The notes: generated from the sequence alone by a model not told the origin. Counted from the first letter of the stretch, positions 25,130 to 35,145 are shown. The stretch is 64,000 nucleotides of DNA from an uncultured delta proteobacterium (GCA_903911145.1 CAIWCD010000014.1:1-64000), one strand, 5' to 3'. Numbers and translations are program-made.

Positions 25130-26965
25130 TTAACCGATCGCTGCCGGTTCGACGTTGTCGACCGGGCCTGCATTGCGTGCGCGCAGGACATCCGAGAGCG
25201 AGATGATGCCGACCAGTTGGTTGGTCGCGGGGTCGACAATCGGAATGTAATCATAAGGGCCGGCCAATAACGCGCTCTCAGCCTCGGCAAGACTCTGGTT
25301 TGGCCCGAGGGTTGGGGCGTTGATATCGAACACGTCGGCCACGCGCGAGGTCTTCCACTCAGCCATCGGAATGGTACGCAGGTGCTGCATTCCAATCATC
25401 CCCTTGAAGCCCTGGTTGGAATCGACGACGGGCAGCGCCTTGAAGTGATGCTCCAGCAGCGTCGTGCGGGCGAACTCTTCGAGTGTCTGTGCAGGAAACG
25501 CGGCGACGAGCTGCGTGCTCATGACGACGCGGATTGGAATGGTCGCGAGCTGTTCGTCCAGTCCCTCGCGCCGCGTCTTCTGCGAGCGGGAATTGGAAAC
25601 GCCCGCGGCGACGACGTAGGCAAACGTCGAGGCGATCAGTGCTGGCGCGGCAAGAAAAACGCTGCCTGTTGATTCGGCGATGAAGACTGCGGCGAAGAGA
25701 ATGCTGCTGTAGCTCGCGCCGGAGAATGCGGCGATTCCAAGAAGGGTATAGAGGCCGGGATGGCTGGGGGCGAGCAGGGCATCCCAGCAGGCCCCGAGCG
25801 CCGCGCCGATCGTCGCCGTGGGAACAAAGAGGCCGCCCACGCCGCCTGCGCCAAAGGTAATCGAGGTTGCCAATAGCTTGAGTGCGAAGATGGCCAGGCA
25901 CATCAAGAGCGCATACTTGCCATTCAACAGATCGTTGGCGACCGGAAGTCCCGATTGAAGCGTAACGGGCTTGCCGACGACGCAATAGGCGATCCATGCA
26001 ATGCCTGCGAGCAGCACGCCTCCCGCGAATGTGCGCGCCCAGATCGGTAAGCGGAGTCCGTTGAATCGCTCCCGCAAGCGGGCGAGCGTCCAGAGAAAGA
26101 GGTTCGACGCAAGGCCCGCGGAGATGCCGAGCGGGACTGCGATCAGCAGATCGCGGGATACCAGCGTGTAATGGAAGGTAATCGGGAAGTATGGAGTTGC
26201 CGGGCGCAGGCGGGTGAAGGTCCAGAACGACGTGGCGGCCGCGACCAGCGAGGAGAGCAGGGCATCGCGGGCGATATCCTGCTTATAGGGAGATTCGACT
26301 CCCATGATTGCGCCCGAGAGCGGTGCACGGAAGATCGCCGCGATTCCTGCGGAGCCTCCTGTCAGCAGCGCGCTGCGCACGTCCCACTGCACAGACCGGA
26401 TGCCGAGCTTGTTGAGCCCGCGCTGCATCAAGCTGCCGATGGTTGCTCCGAGCCATTTGCTTGCGCCCTCCATTCCTGCGCTCGCGCCAAGCCCCATGGT
26501 TGCGATCGAGGCAGCGAGTTTCGCTCCAGCGGCCTCGGTCGGCATCGCGCCGCTCGGGTGGTGATACGCGCCGACCACCTCATCCGCCATGGATGACGAG
26601 CGCACGCGAAAGAGCTGCAGCAGCAGCCCGGCCAGCAGCATCGCGAGCGCAGGGGACGCGATCTGGATCTCGATCGGTTGCAGCAGCACGTGCGTCCAGA
26701 GCAGCTCGTTGACGACCCAGTCGTATGCGGCAATGGCGGCGCCGACGACGACTCCCATCGGGGCCGCGATGAGGATGAGCGTGCGCGCGCTGTCCATGCT
26801 CTCGCGGACGGAATTGCTCCGTGGAGTCACCTGGCCGTTGCTGAGGATTCTCGAGAGCAAGTCGTCACTCCTGGGCGGCCGGCGCAGCAAGAGCCAGCCC
26901 GACAAACGTGATGTCCCAGGAGTCATCAGCTCGCAGATTGGCGAGCGGTTGATGGCGAACTCCAT
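25130..26965 (-). CDS. ClC-family chloride channel/transporter with CBS domains
   Basis: Up to 611 residues; the start may be at ATG 26965 or further in, since the first 60 residues are polar and may not belong. The ClC core has the selectivity segments in altered form: GASAGMEGASK (GxEGP region, with A-S replacing P), GGSAGIAAIFRAPLSGAIMG, and GAGGVGGLFVPTATIG (GxFxP). About ten hydrophobic helices are seen. The C-terminal 130 residues contain two CBS motifs (RVVMSTQLVAAFP ... KALPVVD; VFDINAPTLGP ... YDYIPIVDP). These bind nucleotides and regulate transport. Confidence 0.9.
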   Translation of the reverse strand: MEFAINRSPICELMTPGTSRLSGWLLLRRPPRSDDLLSRILSNGQVTPRSNSVRESMDSARTLILIAAPMGVVVGAAIAAYDWVVNELLWTHVLLQPIEIQIASPALAMLLAGLLLQLFRVRSSSMADEVVGAYHHPSGAMPTEAAGAKLAASIATMGLGASAGMEGASKWLGATIGSLMQRGLNKLGIRSVQWDVRSALLTGGSAGIAAIFRAPLSGAIMGVESPYKQDIARDALLSSLVAAATSFWTFTRLRPATPYFPITFHYTLVSRDLLIAVPLGISAGLASNLFLWTLARLRERFNGLRLPIWARTFAGGVLLAGIAWIAYCVVGKPVTLQSGLPVANDLLNGKYALLMCLAIFALKLLATSITFGAGGVGGLFVPTATIGAALGACWDALLAPSHPGLYTLLGIAAFSGASYSSILFAAVFIAESTGSVFLAAPALIASTFAYVVAAGVSNSRSQKTRREGLDEQLATIPIRVVMSTQLVAAFPAQTLEEFARTTLLEHHFKALPVVDSNQGFKGMIGMQHLRTIPMAEWKTSRVADVFDINAPTLGPNQSLAEAESALLAGPYDYIPIVDPATNQLVGIISLSDVLRARNAGPVDNVEPAAIG

Positions 26966-27044
26966 CGCCGACGAACAACGCCAAGTTAATGCCCGCTTGC
27001 TGGTCGGTCAAGATTGGTGACCGGATGGTCGCGCCTGCTGTGTC

Positions 27045-28733
27045 TCAGCGAGTTCGCGCGAGGGAGGAACGCCGCCGCGCGTAAGCCTCTTCCGACCATC
27101 CCGGGAGCGTGCGCAGAGCGGCGAGATCGACGCAGGGCGATCGGCTCGCGAGCTGGCACAGCGCAGTCGCCTCTGCCGCGATCACCGGCAGCTCGCCTTT
27201 GAACGCGAGCGGCGACCGCAGCGCGCGGACGAGAAGATCGGCTCCGCGGCCAGCATCGCCCGACTGCGCGTGGAGTGTGCCCAGCAGGTAGTCGCGCCAG
27301 GGATCGTCGAGCGGCGCGGCCTCGAGGCGCTCGATCTTATCCGCGAGCAGCAGCGATGGATCCTGCGCGACCGCGCGCGAATAGAGAAAGGCGAGCTGCG
27401 GCTCGCTCTCTCCCGAGGCGATCAATCCCTCCGCCACCTCGCGCGCCTGTCTCAGTTCGCCCAGGCGAAGCAGCTCGCCACCGAAGCGGACCAGCGTCTG
27501 CGGACACGGCTCGACCTCGGCCGCGTGCTCCCAGAGCGCTGCGTCGCTGCGCCACGTGCGCGCTTGTCTCGCTGTGAGCGCCGCTGCGGGCAGAGAGAGC
27601 GCGAGCAGCGTGACGCCTCCGATGCGCATCGCGCGCGGTCCGGCATCGCGCAGCCGGGCGAGCAGCGCGGAGAAGATCCCGACCGCAGGCAGGAGAGCGT
27701 AGGTGTCCGAGACAAAGATGTTGGTCATCCGCAGCGTGACGAGCGCGAGCGGGAACGAGGCGAAGGCGAACGCCAGCCACACTTCGCGCGACGAGCGCCG
27801 CAAGAGCAGCCATGCGAGCAGCAGCAATGCGAAGAGGCCGACCAGATTCCAGACGCTGCCCGGCGAGTAGATCGGCGAGAGCGCAATCGGCGAAAGAAGG
27901 TTGAACGCAGTTCGACCCAGTGAAAGCAGGCGCTCACCTGCGCTCGCCTCGACGAGCTTGCTCGCCGCAAGCTGCGGATACAGCCGCGTGTAGTAGGCCG
28001 CATTGATGAACCCCGCGAGCGCAAACAGAGGCAGCAGCACGGCTGGCCAGCGGAGCAGCGCACGTCGCGACGGCGCGGGCGAAAGCAGCATCACCGCGAG
28101 CGCCGCCCAGAGGGGAAACAGCAGGCCGATTGGCTGCGAGAGCATCGCCAGCGCATAGAGTGCGCAGAAGGCCAGCGCGGATCTCGGCGCAGCGTTGCGT
28201 TCGTCGATCGCGCGGAGCAGAAGCAGCGCCGCGCCGAGGAGGAATGCAGCCGCGAGCAGATGCTTGCTCGCCGAGATCCAACCGACTGAACCCGCGAAGA
28301 TCGGATGGAGCGCGAAGAGAGGAAGCGCGAAGAGCGCGAGCCGCTCGCCAGCCGTGCGCGCGAAGAGTCGCCAAGCCAGCACGCAGATGCAGATCCAGAG
28401 CAGCAGATTGAAGGCGTGAAACAGGCCGTGACCACTCAGCGCAGAAGCGCGCAGACCCACGCCCAGCGCGAGATCGCGCACGGGCTGCACATCGAGGATG
28501 CGCCCCGTGCGCACCGCCTCGGGCCACGCAAGCGGTGATGAAAGGCCGCGCACGCCGCGCAGGAGCGTCTCGTCGTCGCGGCGCAGGATCGGATCGCTTG
28601 CGATCAGCGGGCCGTAGGCGAAGAGCAGCGCGCAGAGCGTTGCCAGACAGACCAGCGCGGCCGGCCAACGAGCGGTCGGGCTCGGCGGTGGACGCAGCTC
28701 GGGCTTTTGCTCACTCGGGGTTGAGCCAGACAT
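27045..28733 (-). CDS. Polytopic membrane protein with TPR-like C-terminus
   Basis: 562 residues from ATG 28733; 15 extra upstream residues are possible. About ten hydrophobic helices occupy residues 25-380, with an early DDETLLRG loop in the place of the acidic loop motif of GT-C-type glycosyltransferases. The last 170 residues are helical repeats (VRFGGELLRLGELRQAREVA, LLGTLHAQSGDAGRGADLL) typical of TPRs. It resembles membrane proteins in the PMT/TMTC group that transfer sugars to exported proteins. It overlaps the upstream gene end by 23 bases, so the two form an operon. Confidence 0.7.
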   Translation of the reverse strand: MSGSTPSEQKPELRPPPSPTARWPAALVCLATLCALLFAYGPLIASDPILRRDDETLLRGVRGLSSPLAWPEAVRTGRILDVQPVRDLALGVGLRASALSGHGLFHAFNLLLWICICVLAWRLFARTAGERLALFALPLFALHPIFAGSVGWISASKHLLAAAFLLGAALLLLRAIDERNAAPRSALAFCALYALAMLSQPIGLLFPLWAALAVMLLSPAPSRRALLRWPAVLLPLFALAGFINAAYYTRLYPQLAASKLVEASAGERLLSLGRTAFNLLSPIALSPIYSPGSVWNLVGLFALLLLAWLLLRRSSREVWLAFAFASFPLALVTLRMTNIFVSDTYALLPAVGIFSALLARLRDAGPRAMRIGGVTLLALSLPAAALTARQARTWRSDAALWEHAAEVEPCPQTLVRFGGELLRLGELRQAREVAEGLIASGESEPQLAFLYSRAVAQDPSLLLADKIERLEAAPLDDPWRDYLLGTLHAQSGDAGRGADLLVRALRSPLAFKGELPVIAAEATALCQLASRSPCVDLAALRTLPGWSEEAYARRRSSLARTR

Positions 28734-30279
28734 CGTCCTCACCCGGAAGCTGCGGAAGAAACTGCACGACGTGCGCACGCAGCTCGGCGGCCCGTTGCGC
28801 GTCGGCGGCGAACAGGCTCACCGTGTCCTCGCCAAGCAGGTAGTTGTCCGGCGCTCTCCAGCGCGCGACCAGCACCCAGGCTCTCGGCAGCGCGGCGTGA
28901 AAGAGCTTCTCGTGCAGCAGCGCAAACTCGACACCATGACCGCGGATCAGGCCATCGAGCCGTTCGGGCGAAACGTCATGCGCGCGGATCGCGCGGGCGA
29001 CATCGATGCTGGCGAGTCCGGCGAGGTCGAGGATGCGCACGTCGGCGAAATATGCCGCGCAGCCGATGTCATTGAGCGCGAGCGAGCGACCCGGCAACGC
29101 GCCCAGGAACAGACCGACCTGCCGTTGTTGGTCGACGATGTTTCGCATCGCACGCGGAGTGTCGCGCAGTGCTCTCGCTGCGCGGGCCGAAGGCGCAACG
29201 AGCAGCGCGACGAGAGCGAGGAACGCAGCGATCGGCACGAACCGCGTGCGTGCAAAATAGATTCGCAGCTCCTCTGCGTGGTCGAGCGCGGCCGCTCCCA
29301 CGAGCGCGATCGCGAGCGCCAGAAGCCACGCCTCGTAGCGAAAGAACCAGCCGACGCGGGCGAACTGGACGTGAAGCAGCAGCGCAGCACACACGGCCGC
29401 GCAGACGTCGCGCAGCGCCAGCGCCTTCGCCGTGCCAACCCGGTGAAGAAGCGCGACCACGCCTGCGAGTGCGATGAGCGCGGCGACCAGATGGGGCGCG
29501 GATCGCAGCGTCTGCAGGCCTCGCAACAGATGAGGTGCCCCGGCCTTGAGCAGCACCGAATTGGGAAGCGCCTCGGAGCCGTGCGCGATCGAGAAGAGGC
29601 CGAACGCGATGGCCGGAAGCAGCCCGGCCCCTCCGCCGACCAGCGCTGCACGCAGCCGTCCGCGCGCAAGCAGGAGCAGGCTCGCCGGCGCGATCAGCAT
29701 CAGCGACTCATAGCGGCACGCCGACGCCAGCGCCCCGAGCAGCGCAAGCGGCACGAGCGTTCTCTCGTGTTCGAGCAGCACCGCTTCAAGCTCGAAGGCG
29801 TAGGCGATCACCAGCGCGATCTGGAGCGGATGCTCCATCCCCGAGAGGACCAGCGCAGGAAGCGGCGCGAGCAGGACCAGCGCGGCCGCGAGAAGAAAGC
29901 AGAGCATCGCGCGGCGGGGAAAATCGGGACCGCGCATCCATCGCCGCGAGCTGATCGCGACGACGGCGGCGGCGCAGGGGAGTGCGAAGGCAAACGGCAG
30001 CCACTCACGCGGCGCGCGCATCACGATCGTGCCGAGCGTGAGCAGCAGCGTCCAGAGTGGTGACGAACTCGCCGAGGAAAACTCAAACCGCGTCGCGCCC
30101 CAGACGTGATGCAGCGCCAGATTCTTCGCGATGGCGAGGTGGATATACGCGTCGTCGAGGCAGTAGCTGAACTGGCCGCCGGTCAGCTCCATTCCCGCGG
30201 ACGCGGAGAGCCAGGTGACGAGAAGCAGCAGCGCGACCCCTCCCAGCGCGGGCGCGCTCCACGCGGCTTTCTCGAACAT
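28711..30279 (-). CDS. GT-C-like polytopic membrane protein, probable glycosyltransferase
   Basis: 522 residues from ATG 30279. A first helix is followed by an acidic loop, CLDDAYIHLAIAKNLA (Asp-Asp near residue 42), the position and motif of the catalytic acidic pair of GT-C enzymes that use polyprenyl-phosphate sugars. About ten further hydrophobic helices follow, then a periplasmic C-terminal domain of about 120 residues (LALNDIGCAAYFADVRILDL, with the 'DL.G' segment common in this group). The sugar and acceptor are not predictable. It precedes and overlaps a second membrane protein gene. Confidence 0.7.
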   Translation of the reverse strand: MFEKAAWSAPALGGVALLLLVTWLSASAGMELTGGQFSYCLDDAYIHLAIAKNLALHHVWGATRFEFSSASSSPLWTLLLTLGTIVMRAPREWLPFAFALPCAAAVVAISSRRWMRGPDFPRRAMLCFLLAAALVLLAPLPALVLSGMEHPLQIALVIAYAFELEAVLLEHERTLVPLALLGALASACRYESLMLIAPASLLLLARGRLRAALVGGGAGLLPAIAFGLFSIAHGSEALPNSVLLKAGAPHLLRGLQTLRSAPHLVAALIALAGVVALLHRVGTAKALALRDVCAAVCAALLLHVQFARVGWFFRYEAWLLALAIALVGAAALDHAEELRIYFARTRFVPIAAFLALVALLVAPSARAARALRDTPRAMRNIVDQQRQVGLFLGALPGRSLALNDIGCAAYFADVRILDLAGLASIDVARAIRAHDVSPERLDGLIRGHGVEFALLHEKLFHAALPRAWVLVARWRAPDNYLLGEDTVSLFAADAQRAAELRAHVVQFLPQLPGEDDVWLNPE

Positions 30280-30385
30280 CGCGGTACGGTCGCACGCAAT
30301 CACAGAGGGGGCAACCGACTCGCGCGACCGATTGCGGCGGTCCGCTGCTGCGCCAACAGCCGCTGCTGCCGTGGTGCTTCGTGCG

Positions 30386-31123
30386 TCAGCCGCCGCACGA
30401 CAACCTGGCGGAAAGCTCGGCTGCTGTGCCCTTGAGCGAGAGCCTCGCGAGCGCCTTCTGTTTCGGGAAAATCCCGATGCAATCGCCGCCGCTGAGTCCT
30501 CCATCGGTGCAGAAGCGCGCACCGGCTGTATCAACCCAGTCCGTCGTCATATCCGCAGAGCCCGGCGCATGAACGGGCTCGAGCGAGAAGACGGGCAGAT
30601 GCTGCTCCAACGTCACGAGATGGAGCTGCATCGGTGAATCTTGATGTTGCGCCAAGAGCCGCTGCAGTCGCGGGCAGACGGAGGGCGAAAACGTGGCCAG
30701 CAGAGGGGACGGCTCCTCGGCGTGCGACTGCGCGTCGACTTTGCGGCACTGGTGATTCTCGCAGACGGCCTTGAACTCGCTCGCTGCGCGGACCGCGGGG
30801 CAGTGCGCGTTCTCGCAGTGCGGGTTCATGCAGCGGATGCTCGCGCAATTGTTGTCATGCGCGCGTTTCTGCGCAGCGGTGCTGACATAGGGTTCGGGCG
30901 CGCAGCAGTTGTTGCAGCAGTCTCGGTCGACGGAGATGAGGCAGTCCCCATCGCTCACGCATTCGTCGATGGCTGTGTGCGGTTTGGCGATTGGCCCGTG
31001 GCGCGGCTTCGCCGCGGGAGCGGACTCGGGGGCGCCTCGGCACGCAGCGGAACTGGCACCGATTGCGCAGGCGAGCCCGACCGCGCAGAGCAGGAGAGTT
31101 CTACGAGCGCGGATCGATTTCAC
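30386..31123 (-). CDS. Cysteine-rich exported protein
   Basis: 245 residues from GTG 31123, with GAGGGG about 9 bases upstream. The signal peptide ends in SSAAC (Cys near residue 28), so it may be lipidated. Residues about 55-130 contain twelve Cys in a DCCNNCCAPEP ... CASIRCMNPHCENAHCP pattern, probably a disulphide-rich surface domain. The C-terminal half is a separate globular region with a GARFCTDGGLSGGDCIG segment. No family recognised. Confidence 0.7.
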   Translation of the reverse strand: MKSIRARRTLLLCAVGLACAIGASSAACRGAPESAPAAKPRHGPIAKPHTAIDECVSDGDCLISVDRDCCNNCCAPEPYVSTAAQKRAHDNNCASIRCMNPHCENAHCPAVRAASEFKAVCENHQCRKVDAQSHAEEPSPLLATFSPSVCPRLQRLLAQHQDSPMQLHLVTLEQHLPVFSLEPVHAPGSADMTTDWVDTAGARFCTDGGLSGGDCIGIFPKQKALARLSLKGTAAELSARLSCGG

Positions 31124-31253
31124 GTGACCAGTCCCCTCAGGCGCGCAGGAATCGCGACCCGTCTCAACGGCCGCAGATCGAGTAATCTCCCAGAGCGCGT
31201 ATCACAGTTGCGTGCACACCAAAGCGAACGCCAATCCCTCGAGACCAGACACC

Positions 31254-32596
31254 ATGAGTGATTCGAACGACAGCAGCACGCCGCCGCCGCGCATCACTTC
31301 CTTTACGGTCAGCGCCGACGGCTCGTCTCCGAGCGACTCCGCGCAGGTCGAACTCAACGCGCAGGTGACGCTCAAGTGGACGGTCGCCGATGCAGATCGC
31401 GTGCTGCTGGCAGATCCCGCGAAGCAGGCCGAGCAGTCCATCGATGTCTCGGCGGGATTGACCGCCACGGCCGTCGCGTCTCAGGACGTGCAGAACTATT
31501 CGCTGGTCGCGGTAAGCGGGGACGCGAAGTCTGCGCCGTCGACTGTCATGGTGAGCACGCATCCCGCGGGCACCGTCGTCTCCGAGCACGCGTGGGTTAC
31601 GCAGCCTCCTCCTCCGCGCGTCTACACGCCCAGGAAGGTTCCCAATGCGCCGGCGATTTGGCCCGGTGTGCATGCTGCGCTGGCCACTTCGCGCATCGTC
31701 AAATATGACGGCAATCCGGTATCGCCGCTGCCTCTCTGGATGAATGGAGAGGCCGACGTCGACAATACGGTGCCTTCGATCTGTTCCGCCAGCAGCTTGA
31801 GCGCGAATACAGCCAGCGCGAATTCTGGATGGTCGTGGTGCCGGGGACGAGCGAGGTCGCGCCACCCGAGGGAGGCGACCACCACCACACGATGTATGTG
31901 CCGCGCGGCAGCGATGATCCGAACGTCGATGTGATCTCGCCGGAGTTTCGCGCCCGCCTCGATCACGCCTATCAGATGCTCCAGCGCGATGCCGTGCGCT
32001 TCATTGTCATCAGCGGCGGCGCCATCGACTTATATCATCCCGAATATATCGAGGCCAAACGGGGCCGGAAGTATCTGATTGGTCGCTATGCGGGCGGAAA
32101 TGTCAGCTCGGACCTGTGGAACAAGATCATCGTCGATCCCTGGGCGATTCACTCCGAGGTGAATCTGCGCAACGGTGCGGCGATTGCCGCTTTGATGGGG
32201 CTCGACCGCTGCCTGGTCGCGACGACCTACAAGACGCTCAATCCGGCCGATCAAGGATATATGTTCGATCATATGCACAACTATCCGATGGGGGTTGCGC
32301 ATACCTTCACGATCGACGGCCTTTCCGATTCCGGATTCGGTTATCGCCTCGGCGATCTGCAGAAGCTGCCGAAGGGGCCGGACCATCTCTTCGACAACCG
32401 CGGAACCGGGACGCACTTTCCGAGTTCGGCGTTCGTGCATTACGGATTCAATGTCGAAACGCTCGCGAACGACGATCACTGGACGATCGGCGCGGGCGAG
32501 CTGGCGAGCGGGAAGCTGCACGGAATCAAGCCGCTCGAGCAGGCCGAATATGATCGCATTCATTCCTCCTCGGCGAGCCCGGACCAGCCGTCCTAG
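31254..32596 (+). pseudogene. Frameshifted DUF218/YdcF-like protein with Ig-like N-terminus
   Basis: Frame one runs from ATG 31254 and frame two to TAG at 32596. They join without loss if one T is restored near 31,765, giving VDNYGAFDLFRQQ, so a one-base deletion (real or a sequencing error) is the best explanation. The first 90 residues look Ig-like (SFTVSADGSSPSD ... LKWTVADADRVLLA). The later part has DUF218-type features: VVVPGTSEVAPP, FIVISGGAIDLYHPEYIEA, and DPWAIHSEVNLRNGAAIA with the conserved S-x-x-NLRN motif. DUF218 proteins act at the envelope on unknown substrates. Confidence 0.72.
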
Positions 32597-32605
32597 CGGG
32601 ATGTC

Positions 32606-33835
32606 ATGAAATCGATTGACCTCGCAGTGGTGGGCGGCGGTGTGAGCGGACTGGCGCTCGCGTGGAAGGCCGCGTGCGAGGGTCGCAAGGTCGTTCTCTT
32701 CGAGAGCGACGCGCGCGTCGGCGGCTGCCTCCATTCGGAGCGCACGGCGAGCGGCTTCTGGTTCGAGATGGGCGCGCACACGACCTACAACAGCTATGGC
32801 GCATTCCTCGATCTGGTCGTCGGCGGCGGGCTTCAAGACGCGCTGCTCGAGCGAGGGGAAGCTCGCTCGAAGTTCGGATTCCTTCGCGATGGCAACTATC
32901 GTTGGCTGACACCGCCCAGGGTATTGCTCCAGCTCAACTGGCTCGAGGCCGCGCTGTATGCGCCTCGCGCCGCGTTTCGCGCGAAGGGCGAGCGGTCGGT
33001 CGCCGAGCATTTCGGCGCGTTTGTCGGCGCGGGAAACTTCAAGCGCGTGCTCTCGCCGTTTCTCTCCGCCGTGCCGTCGCAGCTCGCCGACAGCTTTCCC
33101 GCAGAGGGCGCGGGCTCGCTCTTCAAGACCCGGCCGCGCCGCAAAGAGTTCATCCGCTCGTTCGGATTCGAGGGCGGATTGCAGCGCGTCTGCGACGCGG
33201 TCGCGGCGACGCCCGGAATCACCATCGAGCGCAAAGCCGCGGTGCGCGCGGTCGGGAAGCATGCAGAAGGTTTCTCGATTGAACTCGAGAGCGGCCGCTC
33301 CTTCGTTTCTCGCCTCTGCGCGATGGCCGCGCCGCTCCAGGTCGCGGGCCGCGTTCTGCGCGCCGATTTTCCGCAACTCGCCGACGCGCTCGCGGCGATC
33401 AAGGCAGTCGCGGTCGACAGCGTGGGAGTCGTTCTCCCGCGGGAGCAGGCCTGGTTACCGGCGTGCGCGTTCCTCGTCCCGGTCGACGATTCGTTCTTCT
33501 CCTGCGTGACCCGCGACGCATTTCCTGACGAGAAGTTCCGCGCGTTCACGTTTCACTTTCGCCCCGGCCTCACGCGCGAGGCGCGCCTGGCAAGGGTTTG
33601 CGAGATCCTTCGCGTGGAGCAGAGCGCGTTCCTCCATCTCGCGGAAAAGCAGATCACGCTGCCCGCACCGACGGTCGGTCACGCAGGCCGCGTCGCCGCG
33701 ATCGATCGTGCGCTCGCCGGCACGTCGCTCGCCGTCACGGGCAACTACTTCGATGGTCTCGCCATCGAGGATTGCGTGCTGCGCTCGTTCAGCGAGTGGC
33801 AGCGCATCAGCGGTGCGCTCATCGCGCCCGCATAG
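32606..33835 (+). CDS. Protoporphyrinogen-oxidase-like FAD-dependent oxidoreductase
   Basis: 409 residues from ATG 32606. The N-terminus has the dinucleotide fold VVGGGVSGLALAWKA and the following acidic residue in VVLFESDARVGGCLHS, the Rossmann plus GG-doublet pattern of the HemY/amine-oxidase family. A GAHTTYNSYG segment and a FEGGLQRVCDA segment are typical of protoporphyrinogen oxidases, and the C-terminus holds the second FAD motif (VTGNYFDGLAIEDCV). It is shorter than most HemY proteins (about 450-470). No haem genes are nearby, so another oxidative substrate is possible. Confidence 0.8.
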   Translation: MKSIDLAVVGGGVSGLALAWKAACEGRKVVLFESDARVGGCLHSERTASGFWFEMGAHTTYNSYGAFLDLVVGGGLQDALLERGEARSKFGFLRDGNYRWLTPPRVLLQLNWLEAALYAPRAAFRAKGERSVAEHFGAFVGAGNFKRVLSPFLSAVPSQLADSFPAEGAGSLFKTRPRRKEFIRSFGFEGGLQRVCDAVAATPGITIERKAAVRAVGKHAEGFSIELESGRSFVSRLCAMAAPLQVAGRVLRADFPQLADALAAIKAVAVDSVGVVLPREQAWLPACAFLVPVDDSFFSCVTRDAFPDEKFRAFTFHFRPGLTREARLARVCEILRVEQSAFLHLAEKQITLPAPTVGHAGRVAAIDRALAGTSLAVTGNYFDGLAIEDCVLRSFSEWQRISGALIAPA

Positions 33836-33890
33836 ACGGTGCGCGGCAGATGCTTTGAGTGCAAATGGTATTGCGTTGCGTTCAAACGAT

Positions 33891-34058
33891 CTACGGCGGA
33901 TCCGCCTTCGGCTTCTTCGCGCTCTGGCCGCGCAGCTTGCGCCAGAGATAGGTGATCGGCGCCTCCTCGTGATTGCTCCAGAGCCCGGGGCCCATGAAGA
34001 GCATCACCAGCACGACGATCCCGACGAGGAAGTACCAATCTTCGTTCGAGAGTCCCAT
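33891..34058 (-). CDS. Small single-helix membrane protein
   Basis: 55 residues from ATG 34058. The sequence has a negatively charged N-terminus, one membrane helix (YFLVGIVVLVMLFMGPGL, about residues 9-26), and a basic tail ending in a KKPKADPP stretch. Codon use is normal for the window. It is convergent with the flavoprotein gene and lies just downstream of the DksA-type gene on the same strand. Function unknown. Confidence 0.55.
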   Translation of the reverse strand: MGLSNEDWYFLVGIVVLVMLFMGPGLWSNHEEAPITYLWRKLRGQSAKKPKADPP

Positions 34059-34134
34059 GCGCGGAAGAGTTCGCGCCTTTGGCCGCGGATGTCCAGCGTT
34101 CGATCATCCGCGCGCTGCCGCGTGCGCGCAACCG

Positions 34135-34527
34135 CTAGTCGAAGTCGGTGAGCTTCTTGCGCGTCAGCCTTCGCTGCGGATCGCGGAGACCCTGGCACTC
34201 GGTGCAGAGCGAAGCGTAGGGAATCAACTGGAGCCGCTTCGGCGCGACCTCCTCCTCGCACTCTTCGCAGAGCCCGAACATCTCCGGCGACTCCTTCATC
34301 TTGCGCAGGGCGCGATCGATGCGCGCGAGCAGCTCGGCCTTGCCCTTGTTGCGCTGCGAATTGAGGACCTGGAGCATCTCGCTGAGCGCCTGCGCGTCCT
34401 CGTCGACCGTGCTCGCCTGCGACTCGTCGGTCCGGTTCGGCTCGATGCGCGCAGTGCCCTGCGCGATCGTCTCCGCGCGCAGCTTCTTGAGTGCCTTCTC
34501 GAGGGCGCGCAACTTGGCAGTCGTCAC
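34135..34527 (-). CDS. TraR/DksA-type zinc-finger protein
   Basis: 130 residues from GTG 34527. A long N-terminal coiled-coil (LRALEKALKKLRAE ... LLARIDRALRKMKE) precedes a C4 zinc finger: GLCEECEEEV ... YASLCTECQ, with C-x2-C spacing on both sides. In DksA the coiled-coil tip carries acidic residues that reach into the secondary channel of RNA polymerase; here the turn has VDEDAQAL, which may serve that purpose. It is shorter than DksA (about 150), closer to TraR/DksA paralogues. Role in transcription is inferred from the family. Confidence 0.85.
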   Translation of the reverse strand: MTTAKLRALEKALKKLRAETIAQGTARIEPNRTDESQASTVDEDAQALSEMLQVLNSQRNKGKAELLARIDRALRKMKESPEMFGLCEECEEEVAPKRLQLIPYASLCTECQGLRDPQRRLTRKKLTDFD

Positions 34528-34530
34528 GGG

Positions 34531-35145
34531 TCAAGACGTAGCATGGGCGCTCGGATCCGCGCGAGGCTGCGTGGCGCGGTACGCTTGAAGCCACTCGTTG
34601 AGCCGCGCTGCGAGCGCGTCGTGCGTCATGCCGTAGCGCCCGGGAATGACTCCCTCCGTCACCGCGAGTGCGCGCGCGAGTGCGTTCGTCTGGAAGGCAG
34701 AGTTGATGTGAGCGGCGTAGCGGATCCGGACCATCTTCGTGCTGCGTGCGCCCAGCTTTCCCGCCGAGTAGACAAGCTCGCCCGGATAGAAATCGTGCAC
34801 GTCGTTCCAGTTCGTGAACGTCGGGCGGAAGAGCGCGCAGAGGACGAATCCGTCGCTGCGCAACTCGAGGAAGTTGGCACCGGGGAGCGCGCTGACGAGG
34901 AAGAAGACGCCGCCCACCCCGAAGAATCCGAGACCGACCCGCATGACGATGTCGCCAGGCTGCATCGCCCAGAAGCCCGCGAAGCAGAACGCGAAGCAGC
35001 CGAGAGCGTAGAGCAGTGCCTGCCAGACGCTCTGGCGCAGGCGCAGCGGCGCGGTCAGCACGGGAGACGCGAGCGTGTGGGGCACGAAGAGATCCTTGCC
35101 GTGGACCGACTCCGCTCGCAAGAGGGCGCGCGATCGAGTGAGCAC
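34531..35145 (-). CDS. Hypothetical membrane protein with PH-like domain
   Basis: 204 residues if translated from GTG 35145. The longest frame starts at 35217, only 13 bases from the divergent gene, which leaves no room for promoters, so a later start (GTG 35145 or TTG 35121) is more likely. Two membrane helices (ALLYALGCFAFCFAGFWAM and MRVGLGFFGVGGVFFLVSAL) are followed by a soluble domain with LELRSDGFVLCALF and TNWNDVHDF segments, the pattern of bacterial PH-like domains. It ends 3 bases before the DksA-type gene. Function unknown. Confidence 0.65.
   Translation of the reverse strand: MLTRSRALLRAESVHGKDLFVPHTLASPVLTAPLRLRQSVWQALLYALGCFAFCFAGFWAMQPGDIVMRVGLGFFGVGGVFFLVSALPGANFLELRSDGFVLCALFRPTFTNWNDVHDFYPGELVYSAGKLGARSTKMVRIRYAAHINSAFQTNALARALAVTEGVIPGRYGMTHDALAARLNEWLQAYRATQPRADPSAHATS

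Noticed and set aside
33745-34131. Leftward frame of 128 codons
   Set aside because: A shorter leftward frame (33,891-34,058) in another phase has a clear membrane helix and better coding character.
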